A DNA stretch of 64,000 nucleotides from Rhizobium vallis (GTDB lineage: Bacteria; Pseudomonadota; Alphaproteobacteria; Rhizobiales; Rhizobiaceae), in contig NZ_ML133701.1 of assembly GCF_003985155.1 (NCBI RefSeq), forward strand, positions 1 to 64,000. The letters run 5' to 3'. Shown here in pieces: positions 53,801 through 62,071 of the stretch (position 1 is its first letter; the number at the start of each line of letters is the position of its first letter). The translations under genes were made by a program, and so were the position numbers. The notes under the pieces are model-generated. The model was not told where the DNA came from. It saw only the letters and a program-made list of their open reading frames with translations, and made no database searches.

Positions 53801-55504
53801 CGGGAACGGCGGGTCGCCTACAATGAAGAACGGAGCCAGACGATGGTCGAAGCGACATCCAGTGACGCGCGAACTGCATCCCACTCCGTCTCGGGCGCAA
53901 GTGCTGCTGAAACACGCTATCTGATCCCGCCGGCCACGTCCTTTGTCAGCAGCGTCGAGGAGGATGCGCGGTTGGCGCAGCTTGCGTCGCCGGCCTGGAC
54001 AGAGCGGGAGGTGATCCTGCGGCCGCTGCTGGAGAAGATCTACCGGGATCCGGATGCAGCGCTCGTCTCGCTGAATGCACTGGCGTCGGATATCGGAGTC
54101 GCACCCAGCAGGCTCGCCGACGACCTTGCGGCAGCCCCTGGTCGGCTTGGCCGGCTGCGTGGCTCCGAGCTGATCGTCGACGGACGCGTGGCGCGTGAAG
54201 AGCGCAATCTCGCTGTCGCGGCCGTGAAGGAACTGCTTCCGATGGCCCGTGCCCATGCGACCGAGTTCCGCAGGAACGCCGTACGGTTCGAACTGCGCGA
54301 GCAGACGCGCCGCGCGCATATGTCATTGTCGATCCCGACGCTCTCCGAACGCGCCATGGCGCGTCTTGTGGAAATCGAGGCGGTGCGCAGCCAGGGCGGG
54401 GACGATGCCTACAAGACGGCCTTTGCGCTTACCGCCAAAGATCGATCGGTGGTGCAGGAGATCAAGGCGGTGAGCGAAGCTTTGACGGCCCGCTTTGGCT
54501 GGAGCGCATTTAGCGCGAAGGCGGATGTGATCGCTGAACGCAACATAGTCGAGCGCGTGCCGGAGGATCTCACGGATGAACGGCGCGGAAAGCTGATGCG
54601 GCTGTTCGAAGCCGTGCGGCGCTTTGCCGACGAGCAGCACCTCGCCGAACGTCGGGATCGCTCAAAGATCGTTGCCGGCGCCAGTGTCGATCTGAGGACA
54701 GAGACGGAGAAGGGGGTGGGGAAGGAGAACCTTCCCATTCCCCCGATGCTCGCCGCCGTCACCGAGTTCAAGATCCCCGTTGACGACGAGGCGCGATCTC
54801 GGGCTCTTGCTTCGCCTCTCTATCGTCAGCAGCGTGTGGCACTGGCGAACGCGGCAACGACAATCTGGCGCGATCCGGCTGAAGTCGTCGGCAAGATCGA
54901 GGAACTTCTCCAGAAAGGTTTTGCCGCCGAGCGCATTGGAGCCGCGGTGACCAACAATCCTGCCGCCTATGGTGCCTTGCGTGGTTCGGATCGCCTGATG
55001 GACCGGATGCTGGCCTCTGGCCGAGAGCGGAAAGAGGCGACGCGGACCGTGCCGGAAGCTGCAGCGCGTCTGCGCGCGCTCGGTGCGGCCTACACCAATG
55101 CGCTCAACTCAGAACGCCAGGCTATCACGGACGAACGGCGGCGCATGGCGGTTGCCATTCCAGCTCTTTCGAAAGCTGCGGAAGAGGCGCTGGTGCGCCT
55201 GACGGCCGAGGCGAGGAAGGACAGCAGAAGGCTCGGCGTCTCCGCCGCGTTCCTCGATCCGGGCATTGGCCGGGAGTTTGCGGCCGTCAGCCGGGCGCTC
55301 GACGAGCGCTTTGGTCGCAATGCCCTCGTCCGAGGTGACAAGGATCTTGTCAACCGCGTGCCGCCACCGCAGCGCCGAGCTTTCGCGGCGATGCAGGAGC
55401 GGTTGAAGGTCCTGCAGCAGACTGTCCGTCTGCAGAGCAGTGAGCAGATCATAGCGGAGCGGCGCCAAAGGGCTGCTAGCCGCGCTCGCGGCATCAACCT
55501 CTGA
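50807..55504 (+). CDS. traA: TraA relaxase-helicase
   Basis: About 1565 aa. The MobA/MobL relaxase domain (about residues 1-230) starts FVRAQVISRGSGRSIVSAAA with the candidate active Tyr in AAAYRHR and the metal-binding HIHLMTTLRPL near residue 140. A RecD/TraA-type helicase follows with Walker A GLAGAGKSTL near 417, VLVIDEAGMV near 483 and KSQGSTVDRTF near 740. The long C-terminal part is helical. It nicks oriT, stays bound to the strand and unwinds the plasmid. I prefer the GTG at 50807 (GGAG upstream) over the ATG at 50816. Confidence 0.95.
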   Translation: MAIMFVRAQVISRGSGRSIVSAAAYRHRARMMDEQAGTSFSYRGGAGELMYEELALPDEIPDWLRSAISGQSVSKASEVFWNAVDAFETRADAQLARELIIALPEELTRAENITLVREFVRDNLTSKGMIADWVYHDKDGNPHIHLMTTLRPLTEEGFGAKKVPVLGEDGKPLRVVTPDRPNGKIVYKVWAGDKETMKAWKIAWAETANRHLALAGHDIRLDGRSYAEQGLDGIAQKHLGPEKAALARKGRELHFAPADLARRQEMADRLLSEPELLLKQLGNERSTFDEREIAKALHRYVDDPTDFANIRARLMASDQLVILKPQEIEAETGKVSEPAMFTTREMLRIEYDMAQSARVLSERRGFGVSERNVTVAIERVESIESGDPKTPFRLDAEQVDAVRHVTGDGGIAAIVGLAGAGKSTLLAAARLAWEGEGRRVIGAALAGKAAEGLQDSSGIKSRTLASWELAWANGRDTLHRGDVLVIDEAGMVASQQMARVLKIAEEAEVKVVLVGDAMQLQPIQAGAAFRAITERIGFAELAGVRRQREAWARDASRLFARGEVEKGLDAYARHGHLVEAGSREETIDRIVSDWAAARREAIERSTSEGRDGRLRGDELLVLAHTNDDVRKLNEALREVMAGDNALGESRSFRTERGARKFAAGDRIIFLENARFLEPRAKHSGPQYVKNGMLGTVTATGDKRGDPLLSVLLDNGNKVVFGEDSYDNVDHGYAATIHKSQGSTVDRTFVLATGMMDRHLTYVSMTRHRDRVDLYAAKEDFEPRPEWGRKPRVDHAAGVTGELVETGEAKFRPEDEDADDSPYADVRTDDGTAHRLWGVSLPKALEEAGIQEGDTVTLRKDGVERVKVQIAVVDEETGHKHYEEREVDRNVWTASQVETASARQERIERESHRPELFNPLVERLSRSGAKTTTLDFESEASYRAHANDFARRRGLDHLSLAAAEMEESLTRRWAWIAEKREQVAKLWERASVALGFAIERERRVAYNEERSQTMVEATSSDARTASHSVSGASAAETRYLIPPATSFVSSVEEDARLAQLASPAWTEREVILRPLLEKIYRDPDAALVSLNALASDIGVAPSRLADDLAAAPGRLGRLRGSELIVDGRVAREERNLAVAAVKELLPMARAHATEFRRNAVRFELREQTRRAHMSLSIPTLSERAMARLVEIEAVRSQGGDDAYKTAFALTAKDRSVVQEIKAVSEALTARFGWSAFSAKADVIAERNIVERVPEDLTDERRGKLMRLFEAVRRFADEQHLAERRDRSKIVAGASVDLRTETEKGVGKENLPIPPMLAAVTEFKIPVDDEARSRALASPLYRQQRVALANAATTIWRDPAEVVGKIEELLQKGFAAERIGAAVTNNPAAYGALRGSDRLMDRMLASGRERKEATRTVPEAAARLRALGAAYTNALNSERQAITDERRRMAVAIPALSKAAEEALVRLTAEARKDSRRLGVSAAFLDPGIGREFAAVSRALDERFGRNALVRGDKDLVNRVPPPQRRAFAAMQERLKVLQQTVRLQSSEQIIAERRQRAASRARGINL

Positions 55505-55530
55505 GACTCGAAGAAAAGCGGGGTGACGAA

Positions 55531-55698
55531 ATGGTTGGTAGATTGGAAAAGCACTACGACCTGATTGTCCCGAGATCGATTTTCCTTTGGGTGGCGAAGT
55601 TGGACGAAGCTATTGTTCGTCGCTTCCGCAGCGGTCGTTGTGGAGGCGATTGCAGGTCTCACCAGATCGCGTGTCGTCTGCGTGACGCCACTCTATAG
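55531..55698 (+). CDS. Possible 55-aa small protein after traA
   Basis: A 55-codon frame with GGGGTGACG ahead of its ATG, 27 bases after traA. It overlaps the minus-strand gene at 55610. The product is basic (MVGRLEKHYDLIVPRSIF at the start) and unrecognised. It could equally be chance. Confidence 0.25.
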   Translation: MVGRLEKHYDLIVPRSIFLWVAKLDEAIVRRFRSGRCGGDCRSHQIACRLRDATL

Positions 55699-56080
55699 CC
55701 CCCTCGGACACGGACGTGGCCAGAAACAAGCCTGCTTCCAGCAGCGCGCGGATGCCACAGAAGGTGACGTGGTCTCGCGCTGAGACCCTGAAGAACAAGC
55801 TTTCACTTGTCGGCCTTATGATCGCGCCTCCACCTTCGAAAGCTAGAAACCTGTCAGGTCCCACGGAGACGAGGGATTGGTAGAAGTCCTCGATTTGCGT
55901 GCAGATCTTGTCGGCAACGTGCTGCGTGCGCGAGATAGCGACACACGCTTCGGCGACGTGTACGCACTTTGGAACATCTTCCTCATCCGCGAATGATGGC
56001 GCTCGTGGCAGGACCAGATGCGCGTTGCCCGGCGGACTCAGCTCAACGAAGTGATGGACTTCGCCAATCGATTTCTTCAT
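55610..56080 (-). CDS. Hypothetical protein (156 aa) next to methyltransferase-like gene
   Basis: A 156-aa protein beginning MKKSIGEVHHFVELSPPGNA; the ATG at 56080 follows AGGAACAGC. It has no signal peptide or membrane segment. The centre (FYQSLVSVGPDRFLAFEGGG) looks like a compact soluble domain, but I do not recognise it. It lies 163 bases downstream of the methyltransferase-like gene on the same strand and may belong with it. Confidence 0.6.
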   Translation of the reverse strand: MKKSIGEVHHFVELSPPGNAHLVLPRAPSFADEEDVPKCVHVAEACVAISRTQHVADKICTQIEDFYQSLVSVGPDRFLAFEGGGAIIRPTSESLFFRVSARDHVTFCGIRALLEAGLFLATSVSEGAIEWRHADDTRSGETCNRLHNDRCGSDEQ

Positions 56081-56243
56081 GCTGTTCCTGCCTGTTTGGA
56101 GAAAAAGGGCTTTTCGAGATGGCAAAGCGCTGAGGGCTGCTCAACGTGATGGAGCGCTTTCTGCTGACGCGAACGTTGTTCCAGTTGAGGCTCGTGAAGA
56201 CGTGACGCAGTTGCGCTCACGCGACGGTGAAGATGAGGAGCCG

Positions 56244-57257
56244 CTAAAGGGTCCAGGATCGCCCCGATAGCCGCCTTGCTTCGGATTCCGGGTAAAGGCG
56301 GTAAGGAAGGTCCGCATAGACATATTCTGCCGGAATCGCGGGTGGGGACAGCTTCGATAGGAACAGGTCGAGATTCTGCTGACTGTTGCTGGAGACAAGC
56401 GTGTAGAAATTGCCGCTGTTCCAGGTGACGAATGAGTGTCCAAAGAACCGGCGTAGTGTTTCGCTCATCTCCGAAAGGGTGACTTCGTTTCGATCCATTC
56501 GCGTCAGCACCGTCTCTTCCTTCGCGCGAATATCTGACGCGCTGAAGAAGCGAGCTTTGAAGCTATGGTCCTTCTGGCGTTCCCGCCGGCGATATTCCTC
56601 GTCGTCTTCATGCCTGAACTTCTCGACGAACATGAAGAGCCCGTTGGTCTTGAGATGCTGCGAGACGAAACGGATCTGATCGAAGCGATTTGGCGAATAC
56701 ATCTGGAAAGTCGTGTCCTCGAGGATGATATCGAAACCGCTGCCAAACTTTCGGAGCTCCACGTCTTCTTGGACCCTTTGCGATGTCAGATGATGAAATG
56801 GTCCGTGAAAAAACATGGCATGAGGAGGAACGCCATAGGCATAGAAGCTTCTAAGGTTCTCGACGTTGGGACTGCATGACAGTGTTTCTATCCTGCCCTT
56901 GCCAAGTTCGCCGATCACACGAGCCATCGTCCCCTCGGCTGTACCTAGCGTGTAGAGTTGCAGTTGACCCTTTCTGGCCCGCGCGTATTTGAGGATCGCG
57001 CCGCCTATGCGGCACTCCTCTTCGAGGCGGTAGGGTATGCTGCTCAAGTAGTGCTTATCGAATGGACCTTGGCGCAGCGGATGAAGGGCTGAAAAGCGCC
57101 TGAACGTCATGTCCACTGGGAACAAGCGGCGATCGAGCTCAGGCGGACGGATAGGCATTCCGGCCTCACCGGATGCGGTGGTCGAAAAAAACTCAGAAAG
57201 CTCGTTAAGGCGCGGGGCGCAGTCGCACTCCTCAATGAAGTCGGCAAATTCACGCAT
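56244..57257 (-). CDS. SAM-dependent methyltransferase-like protein
   Basis: A 337-aa protein whose middle has the outline of a class I methyltransferase: QLYTLGTAEGTMARVIGELG (about residues 98-117) in the position of the SAM-binding motif I, GRIETLSCSP as the next strand, GFDIILEDTTFQMYS near 174 as motif IV, and TNGLFMFVEKF near 204. The glycine pattern is imperfect, so catalysis is not certain. It is transcribed away from the AraC-MFS genes, with a shared 256-bp promoter region. Confidence 0.65.
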   Translation of the reverse strand: MREFADFIEECDCAPRLNELSEFFSTTASGEAGMPIRPPELDRRLFPVDMTFRRFSALHPLRQGPFDKHYLSSIPYRLEEECRIGGAILKYARARKGQLQLYTLGTAEGTMARVIGELGKGRIETLSCSPNVENLRSFYAYGVPPHAMFFHGPFHHLTSQRVQEDVELRKFGSGFDIILEDTTFQMYSPNRFDQIRFVSQHLKTNGLFMFVEKFRHEDDEEYRRRERQKDHSFKARFFSASDIRAKEETVLTRMDRNEVTLSEMSETLRRFFGHSFVTWNSGNFYTLVSSNSQQNLDLFLSKLSPPAIPAEYVYADLPYRLYPESEARRLSGRSWTL

Positions 57258-57513
57258 GCGAAAGCCTGCCTTTCTCTCGCACCATCGCGTTGTTGGGATT
57301 CAGGAGGGAAATCGCGCATCCCGAAAAGATTGTGCCGTCAGCGATGATGTCGGCAGAAGATGATCGCGAACGTCATGTTTTCGCATCCACGATTTTGATT
57401 GGTTTTCATGAAATTGACATGAAATTCGACCTGAGGTTAAAGCCTGGCTTGTTGACAACTTGGGGTGAGGTAGGGTCGCTAACACACCGGTTTTTCAAGG
57501 GAGCAGCTGTCGA

Positions 57514-58398
57514 GTGGGGATCATTCCATCAATTCACCCCGAGAGGATGAAGAAGTCACAAGGGGAGATCATCCTTCACCAGCAAGGCCATTGGAGCCAT
57601 GCCCGCGCAGATGTCGTTCGCCGGCGCAGTCTCGGGCGACAGGTTATCGACGTTGTCGCGGATGACCACCTGATCTTCCTCAACATAAGGGGTACGGCGG
57701 CATCCGGCGAAAACTTTCTGGACGGACGAAGAGTCGAGTTCAGTCCGCGTCCAGACGGCTCGCTTGTTTACATTCCGCCCGGTTGCCACTGGAGCGGTTG
57801 GGATGAAGGGGATGCTGAGGGTTGTTATCTTATGATAACCGTGACGCAGGATTTTTTTTCAAACCTCACGACTAAGCTGCCGCGCGTCGGCACCTTGCGT
57901 CCGGAGCTTGGATTTAGAGATCTGCCGATCCAATGCTTGGCGCGGCAGATTGCCGGAGAACTTTCACACGACGATTCCATGGGGAGTGTGATCGTGGAAG
58001 GGCATCTCGCGGCTATCTTCGGACTTCTGCAGCGCCGCTCCGGCACATCTGGCAGATTGTCTCGAGGAGGATTGTCGCCTACCGTTCTCAAGCGCGTGAT
58101 AGGGCGGATTGAAGCTCACATCGATCGACCTCCAAGCGTGCGCGCTCTGGCTGAAGAGGCGGGATTGACCTACGAGCATTTTTCCCGCGCTTTCAAGCAG
58201 TCGCAAGGCTCGACGCCCTATGGCTTCTATAACCAACGCCGTCTTGAACGCGTGACCGACCTTCTCCGCACGACTGCGATCAGCGTGACCGAGATCGCCA
58301 TCGCCTGTGGCTACTCCAGCGGGAGCCACCTCTCGACCAGATTTCGCCGAGAGACGGGATTTTCCCCTGCCGAGTACCGGGCGCTCTGGAAGGAGTAG
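57514..58398 (+). CDS. AraC-family transcriptional regulator
   Basis: About 294 aa (283 aa if ATG 57547 is used). An N-terminal cupin-like ligand domain (about residues 20-140) is followed by the double HTH: SVRALAEEAGLTYEHFSRAF and SVTEIAIACGYSSGSHLSTR. It heads a row with an MFS transporter and an unknown enzyme-like gene and is divergent from the methyltransferase-like gene, so it probably controls both directions. Many such regulators in rhizobia answer to siderophores or small aromatic compounds. Confidence 0.88.
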   Translation: MGIIPSIHPERMKKSQGEIILHQQGHWSHARADVVRRRSLGRQVIDVVADDHLIFLNIRGTAASGENFLDGRRVEFSPRPDGSLVYIPPGCHWSGWDEGDAEGCYLMITVTQDFFSNLTTKLPRVGTLRPELGFRDLPIQCLARQIAGELSHDDSMGSVIVEGHLAAIFGLLQRRSGTSGRLSRGGLSPTVLKRVIGRIEAHIDRPPSVRALAEEAGLTYEHFSRAFKQSQGSTPYGFYNQRRLERVTDLLRTTAISVTEIAIACGYSSGSHLSTRFRRETGFSPAEYRALWKE

Positions 58399-58469
58399 CC
58401 TGGTTCTGAACTAGAGATAATATCAAATTCGTGAAAGCCGCCAGCTCTTCAGAAGAATAGCATGTCCCC

Positions 58470-59726
58470 ATGAACCTGCCAGTAGGGAGTGTGGATGAAG
58501 TGGGCGCAACAAAAAGCAGCGGCATAGGGTGTTATGCCTCTCGCGGCATCTATCTCTTCTGTGTTCTGGCGTCGGCCACTGGCCGGAATGTCTACTTCGT
58601 GCTGGCGGCATGGGTTGCGACAGATGTCAGCAAGAGCGCGAGCGCTCTCGCCATCCTTTTGGCGCTCGGCAGTGCCGCCGAGTTGCTCACCAGCAACGTT
58701 GGCGGCGTTCTAGTTGATCGATTTGATCGTCGCTTCGTCTGTATCGCTTGCGATTTATCAAGGTTGATCCTCATATTTTCAACGGGTATTGGTCTCATGT
58801 TCGGTGACCCACTTAGTGTTCTTTGCCTATCGTGGACCATCTTCGCGTTCATCGACAGAACCTATTCGACTGCGCTGCAGGCCATCATTCCAGACATCGT
58901 GCGTCCTAAGAACCTCACTTCATTCAATTCGGCGTCTTATATTGCGATGCAGGCGGGCAATCTCATCGCCGCTATCGTCACCGGGTACAGCTTAACCGCC
59001 ATCGGGATGAATCTGACGTCGATCTTGCCTGGCGCCTTTTTCGGCCTATCACTGTTGGGGCTGCTGGCACTGCTCGGCCGACAGCCGCCTTCTCGTTCTC
59101 GATCGGATTTGCAGGCAAAGAGCATTCGTCGGATGGATCTGTTGCCGACGACCTTCGTCGTTCACCCACTGAAGACCATCGCCGTCATGTATGCGTTGAC
59201 CTATGCGATGGGCATGCTTGTGAGTGTATTGGGCGCCGCATATGTCACTCGCGAACTCAAGGGGTCGGCGCTAGAGTTCGGTTATCTCGAGGCAGGTTGG
59301 GCCCTCGGTTCGATTGCGGGCTGTTCAACCCTTCTTCTCAGAAGGGCGCGTTCGCGACGACAAAGCATCCTCTTCCAGGCGGCGCTTGCTGGCATTGTTC
59401 TGTTGGGCTTTCCTGTTTTCCAGAGCTTTTTGTCCGCGCTCGTTCAACTGGTGTTGCTTGGCTTCTGCTACAATGTCACGCGGATCCTGATCGATGTACG
59501 GGTTCAATCGACTGTTTCGATTGACATGTTGGGGCGGGCGCGAAGCCAGATCCACACGATCTGTGTTTCGATAGGGCTTCTTGCGTATGGCATCATCGGG
59601 ACGATCGGAGACGCAATTCCACCTTCGGGGATTTTCGGCCTCTTCGGGGCGCTGATGGTGACCGTCGCGCTCTTCTTTCACTTTAACATGGATCGGGGAG
59701 CGCCGGTGGAAAGCCGGTGCGTCTGA
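58470..59726 (+). CDS. MFS transporter
   Basis: A 418-aa membrane protein with about 10 to 12 hydrophobic segments. GGVLVDRFDRRF near residue 73 is the loop 2-3 signature of the Major Facilitator Superfamily, in the branch that includes enterobactin exporter EntS and macrolide pumps. It starts 71 bases after the AraC gene, and its end overlaps the next gene, so export of that gene's product is a reasonable guess. Confidence 0.88.
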   Translation: MNLPVGSVDEVGATKSSGIGCYASRGIYLFCVLASATGRNVYFVLAAWVATDVSKSASALAILLALGSAAELLTSNVGGVLVDRFDRRFVCIACDLSRLILIFSTGIGLMFGDPLSVLCLSWTIFAFIDRTYSTALQAIIPDIVRPKNLTSFNSASYIAMQAGNLIAAIVTGYSLTAIGMNLTSILPGAFFGLSLLGLLALLGRQPPSRSRSDLQAKSIRRMDLLPTTFVVHPLKTIAVMYALTYAMGMLVSVLGAAYVTRELKGSALEFGYLEAGWALGSIAGCSTLLLRRARSRRQSILFQAALAGIVLLGFPVFQSFLSALVQLVLLGFCYNVTRILIDVRVQSTVSIDMLGRARSQIHTICVSIGLLAYGIIGTIGDAIPPSGIFGLFGALMVTVALFFHFNMDRGAPVESRCV

Positions 59727-61135
59727 GGATGGAGACGTCGCCCAATAGCGACCTGGTTTCAAAAGGTGAGGTGTTGACCCTCATTTTTGAATTATTCCCT
59801 TGGTTGCGTCAGTTTGAGCAGGCATCGCTGAACGACTACGCAAAGGCGGCTTTCTCGGTTGGATCGGATCAATCGGGCTGCGTCGCGCGAAGCCAGGCAA
59901 TGTCTCTATTGCGGTCACGCGTGGCGGCCGTCGCGCAACGTCAGGGTTATTCAGCAGGGGCCGTGACGCGCTTTCAAACCGAAATCGAAGTCGCTCCGGT
60001 GCTGCAGTGTGGCCCCCACCTCCACCTGTTGATCGAGCCTGACGCCTTTTACACCCATCTGTTCTCCCTGATGGGACTTCGCGCGCATGGCAGGACATCC
60101 TATATCTCCTACGCTTGCTCGACAGTGAAGTTCGTGGAACGCGGTCGCAAGGGTCCGGCCTGGCTCCACGTCGATGGCGATGCAGTCAATGTCTTCGGCC
60201 TGTCGCGCAGCAAAATGATCCCCTACAGCATTCTTGGCAGAAACGGCTGCTACAGATTCCATCTTCAAAACGTCGACAGGCCCGGTCATGACTCGGAGGC
60301 AATTTCCTGCTTGCGAGACCTTTTGCCTCTTGGCGAATTCCAGTCGGCGGCAGAGGCGATCAAAGCGGCAAATCTTTGCCTCTGGAAGCGGTATTCTGAC
60401 AGCCAGGTGGACTTTCTTCAGCTTGACGATAGCGACGTTGCCGATCTGGTCGCGGACCACCTTTCCGATGGCCGGTCCTGGCTGCGAGCCTCGTTGATCG
60501 AGGACCGAGCATTCGCGATGCGCCTCATCCATTGCATCGATCAACTCGCTGACACGGCTTGGCGAGGCTGGCTGAAAAACTCGACGCATTTTTTCTGGGG
60601 CTGCATTGAAGGGCGGCTTTTTCCACTTTGGCTGGATGGCAGGGTCCTCCGGTCGAAGGAGACAGATGATGTCTGTGTTGAATTCTCGCCGCCAAGTCTT
60701 GTGGAGGCCCTGAGAACTGGCCGGATCGTTCCGAACCTTCTGCTGATGTTCATCGTAACGTCGATCCTGCCTGGCGTGCGTGTCCTGGGTGGAAGTCGGC
60801 ATACGATCTATTATCCGTTGATGCGCTGGGCATTCTGCGAGGCGTTGAGGAACAACCATCGTGACACACAGCTTCTCAACGCACTGTCAAAGGACGAACG
60901 GCCGGGGGTTTGGGGCCATCGCATCATCTCCTCGCCGTGCGAGCCGTTTTCGCTGCTGAATGCAGTTAGCCGCGGGGGTATTGCAACGCTTCTCGAGCAG
61001 TTCGGCAAGATGAGCATTATCGACGCTTGCGGGCCCTTTTCCAGCTTCACCCAGGACCCCCTATGGGCGGAGCTTGCGGTGGCATACTCCTCCCGGAGGG
61101 TGGGCAGACACTCCTCGCAATGGGCGTTCCGCTGA
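59717..61135 (+). CDS. Unrecognised 472-aa protein, probably biosynthetic
   Basis: A soluble-looking protein of about 472 aa with no signal peptide. Notable stretches are PHLHLLIEPDAFYTHLFSLM (near residue 96), YISYACSTVKF, WLHVDGDAVNVFGLSRSKM (near 148) and LPGVRVLGGSRHTIYYPLMR (near 352). None matches a family I can name. The start is GTG 59717 (GGAAAG upstream), overlapping the MFS stop by 10 bases; ATG 59729 is an alternative. Overlap with a transporter suggests that it makes or modifies the exported compound. Confidence 0.7.
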   Translation: MRLRMETSPNSDLVSKGEVLTLIFELFPWLRQFEQASLNDYAKAAFSVGSDQSGCVARSQAMSLLRSRVAAVAQRQGYSAGAVTRFQTEIEVAPVLQCGPHLHLLIEPDAFYTHLFSLMGLRAHGRTSYISYACSTVKFVERGRKGPAWLHVDGDAVNVFGLSRSKMIPYSILGRNGCYRFHLQNVDRPGHDSEAISCLRDLLPLGEFQSAAEAIKAANLCLWKRYSDSQVDFLQLDDSDVADLVADHLSDGRSWLRASLIEDRAFAMRLIHCIDQLADTAWRGWLKNSTHFFWGCIEGRLFPLWLDGRVLRSKETDDVCVEFSPPSLVEALRTGRIVPNLLLMFIVTSILPGVRVLGGSRHTIYYPLMRWAFCEALRNNHRDTQLLNALSKDERPGVWGHRIISSPCEPFSLLNAVSRGGIATLLEQFGKMSIIDACGPFSSFTQDPLWAELAVAYSSRRVGRHSSQWAFR

Positions 61136-61284
61136 TCGCACCTCCTTTGGTTTTCTGTCCACTTTACCGCCCGAAGCGTGACCTCTCGCTTTTGAGACAA
61201 GTGTCCGCGCGTAAAGCGAAGCTATTGAATCTTGTAAAGAATTCGGTTGCGCGGCGGGCGGATTTCAACTAGGTTTCGCAGCGA

Positions 61285-61447
61285 GGCAGTACGCGCTGCC
61301 TTGGGGATTAGAACCCCCTGTTAGCGGTTGGTGTCGGCCGATTCGGCACCACACTCCTTGACCTTCGGTCGAGGAGCCTGTGGCGTATGTCCAGGTTCCT
61401 CGGAACTAAAGGCCACAGGGCCGTCTAGCACGGTGTTCTAACTCCCC
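61285..61447 (+). ncRNA. Candidate structured RNA (multi-branched fold)
   Basis: Within 163 bases: hairpin GGCAG/CTGCC (61285-61300); a long-range stem GGGGATTAGAACC (61303-61315) with GGTGTTCTAACTCCCC (61432-61447, one bulge); and, enclosed by it, TGGTG/CACCA (61329-61351), CTCCTTGAC/GTCGAGGAG around CTTCG (61354-61376), and CCTGTGGC/GCCACAGG (61377-61419) with an inner GTTC-CTCG-GAAC. Only seven bases separate some elements, as in a folded RNA. It lies between the unknown 472-aa gene and an XRE regulator. The rest of this 380-base gap holds no gene. Confidence 0.5.
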
Positions 61448-61514
61448 GATCAGTGGGTTGAGCGAGTTTTCAGCGGGGGCGCACCGCGTGAAACTCTCCA
61501 TCGGGGTGACCACC

Positions 61515-62000
61515 ATGAAGCGCTATGTAGCAGCCCAGGTTCGGACTTCGAGACCTGCGCAAGCCAAACAGTCGGATGTTGCACGCGAGTCGGTACATCC
61601 AGTCGATCGGCATGTCGGACAGCAAATCCGTATCCGCCGAATGCAGTCGAATGTCTCCCTAGGGGATCTCGGCGCCGGCATCGGGGTGAGTTTGCAGCAG
61701 GTACAAAAATATGAAAGCGGTAAGAACCGCGTCAGCGCTTCGATGCTCTACGAGCTTGCCAATTGCCTCAAGATCCCGGTTTCGAGGTTTTTCGAAGGCC
61801 TTCCAGATCCCGAAACCACTCAGGGCCAGCAATTCATAACAGAGATCGATGGGAAGATTGCCTACATATCCACGGCGGAGGGACGGCGTCTGATAGACGA
61901 CGTTTTGCTCCTTTCTCCGCGTGTGCGCAGCCGGGTCGTTGCCCTCGTCAGCTCGATTGTCGATGAAGAGATGGAAGAACACAAGGACGTTTCCCCATAA
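61515..62000 (+). CDS. XRE-family transcriptional regulator
   Basis: A 161-aa protein with an HTH_3 domain at about residues 35-90: VGQQIRIRRMQSNVSLGDLG, then VSLQQVQKYESGKNRVSASM. The C-terminal part is helical and acidic. The ATG at 61515 follows GGGGTGACC; the frame to 61458 overlaps possible RNA structure. Similar XRE proteins are numerous in rhizobia, and targets cannot be told from sequence. Confidence 0.88.
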   Translation: MKRYVAAQVRTSRPAQAKQSDVARESVHPVDRHVGQQIRIRRMQSNVSLGDLGAGIGVSLQQVQKYESGKNRVSASMLYELANCLKIPVSRFFEGLPDPETTQGQQFITEIDGKIAYISTAEGRRLIDDVLLLSPRVRSRVVALVSSIVDEEMEEHKDVSP

Positions 62001-62071
62001 AAAGACCAACAAGAGCGCGGCCGCAAAAATTGGTCAGCGGTTCGTAGAGTTATCGCCGCATACTGCAGGTT

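Noticed and set aside
52619..54319. 566-aa open frame on the minus strand
   Set aside because: Lies wholly inside traA, which has convincing relaxase and helicase motifs; the antisense product has no family features.
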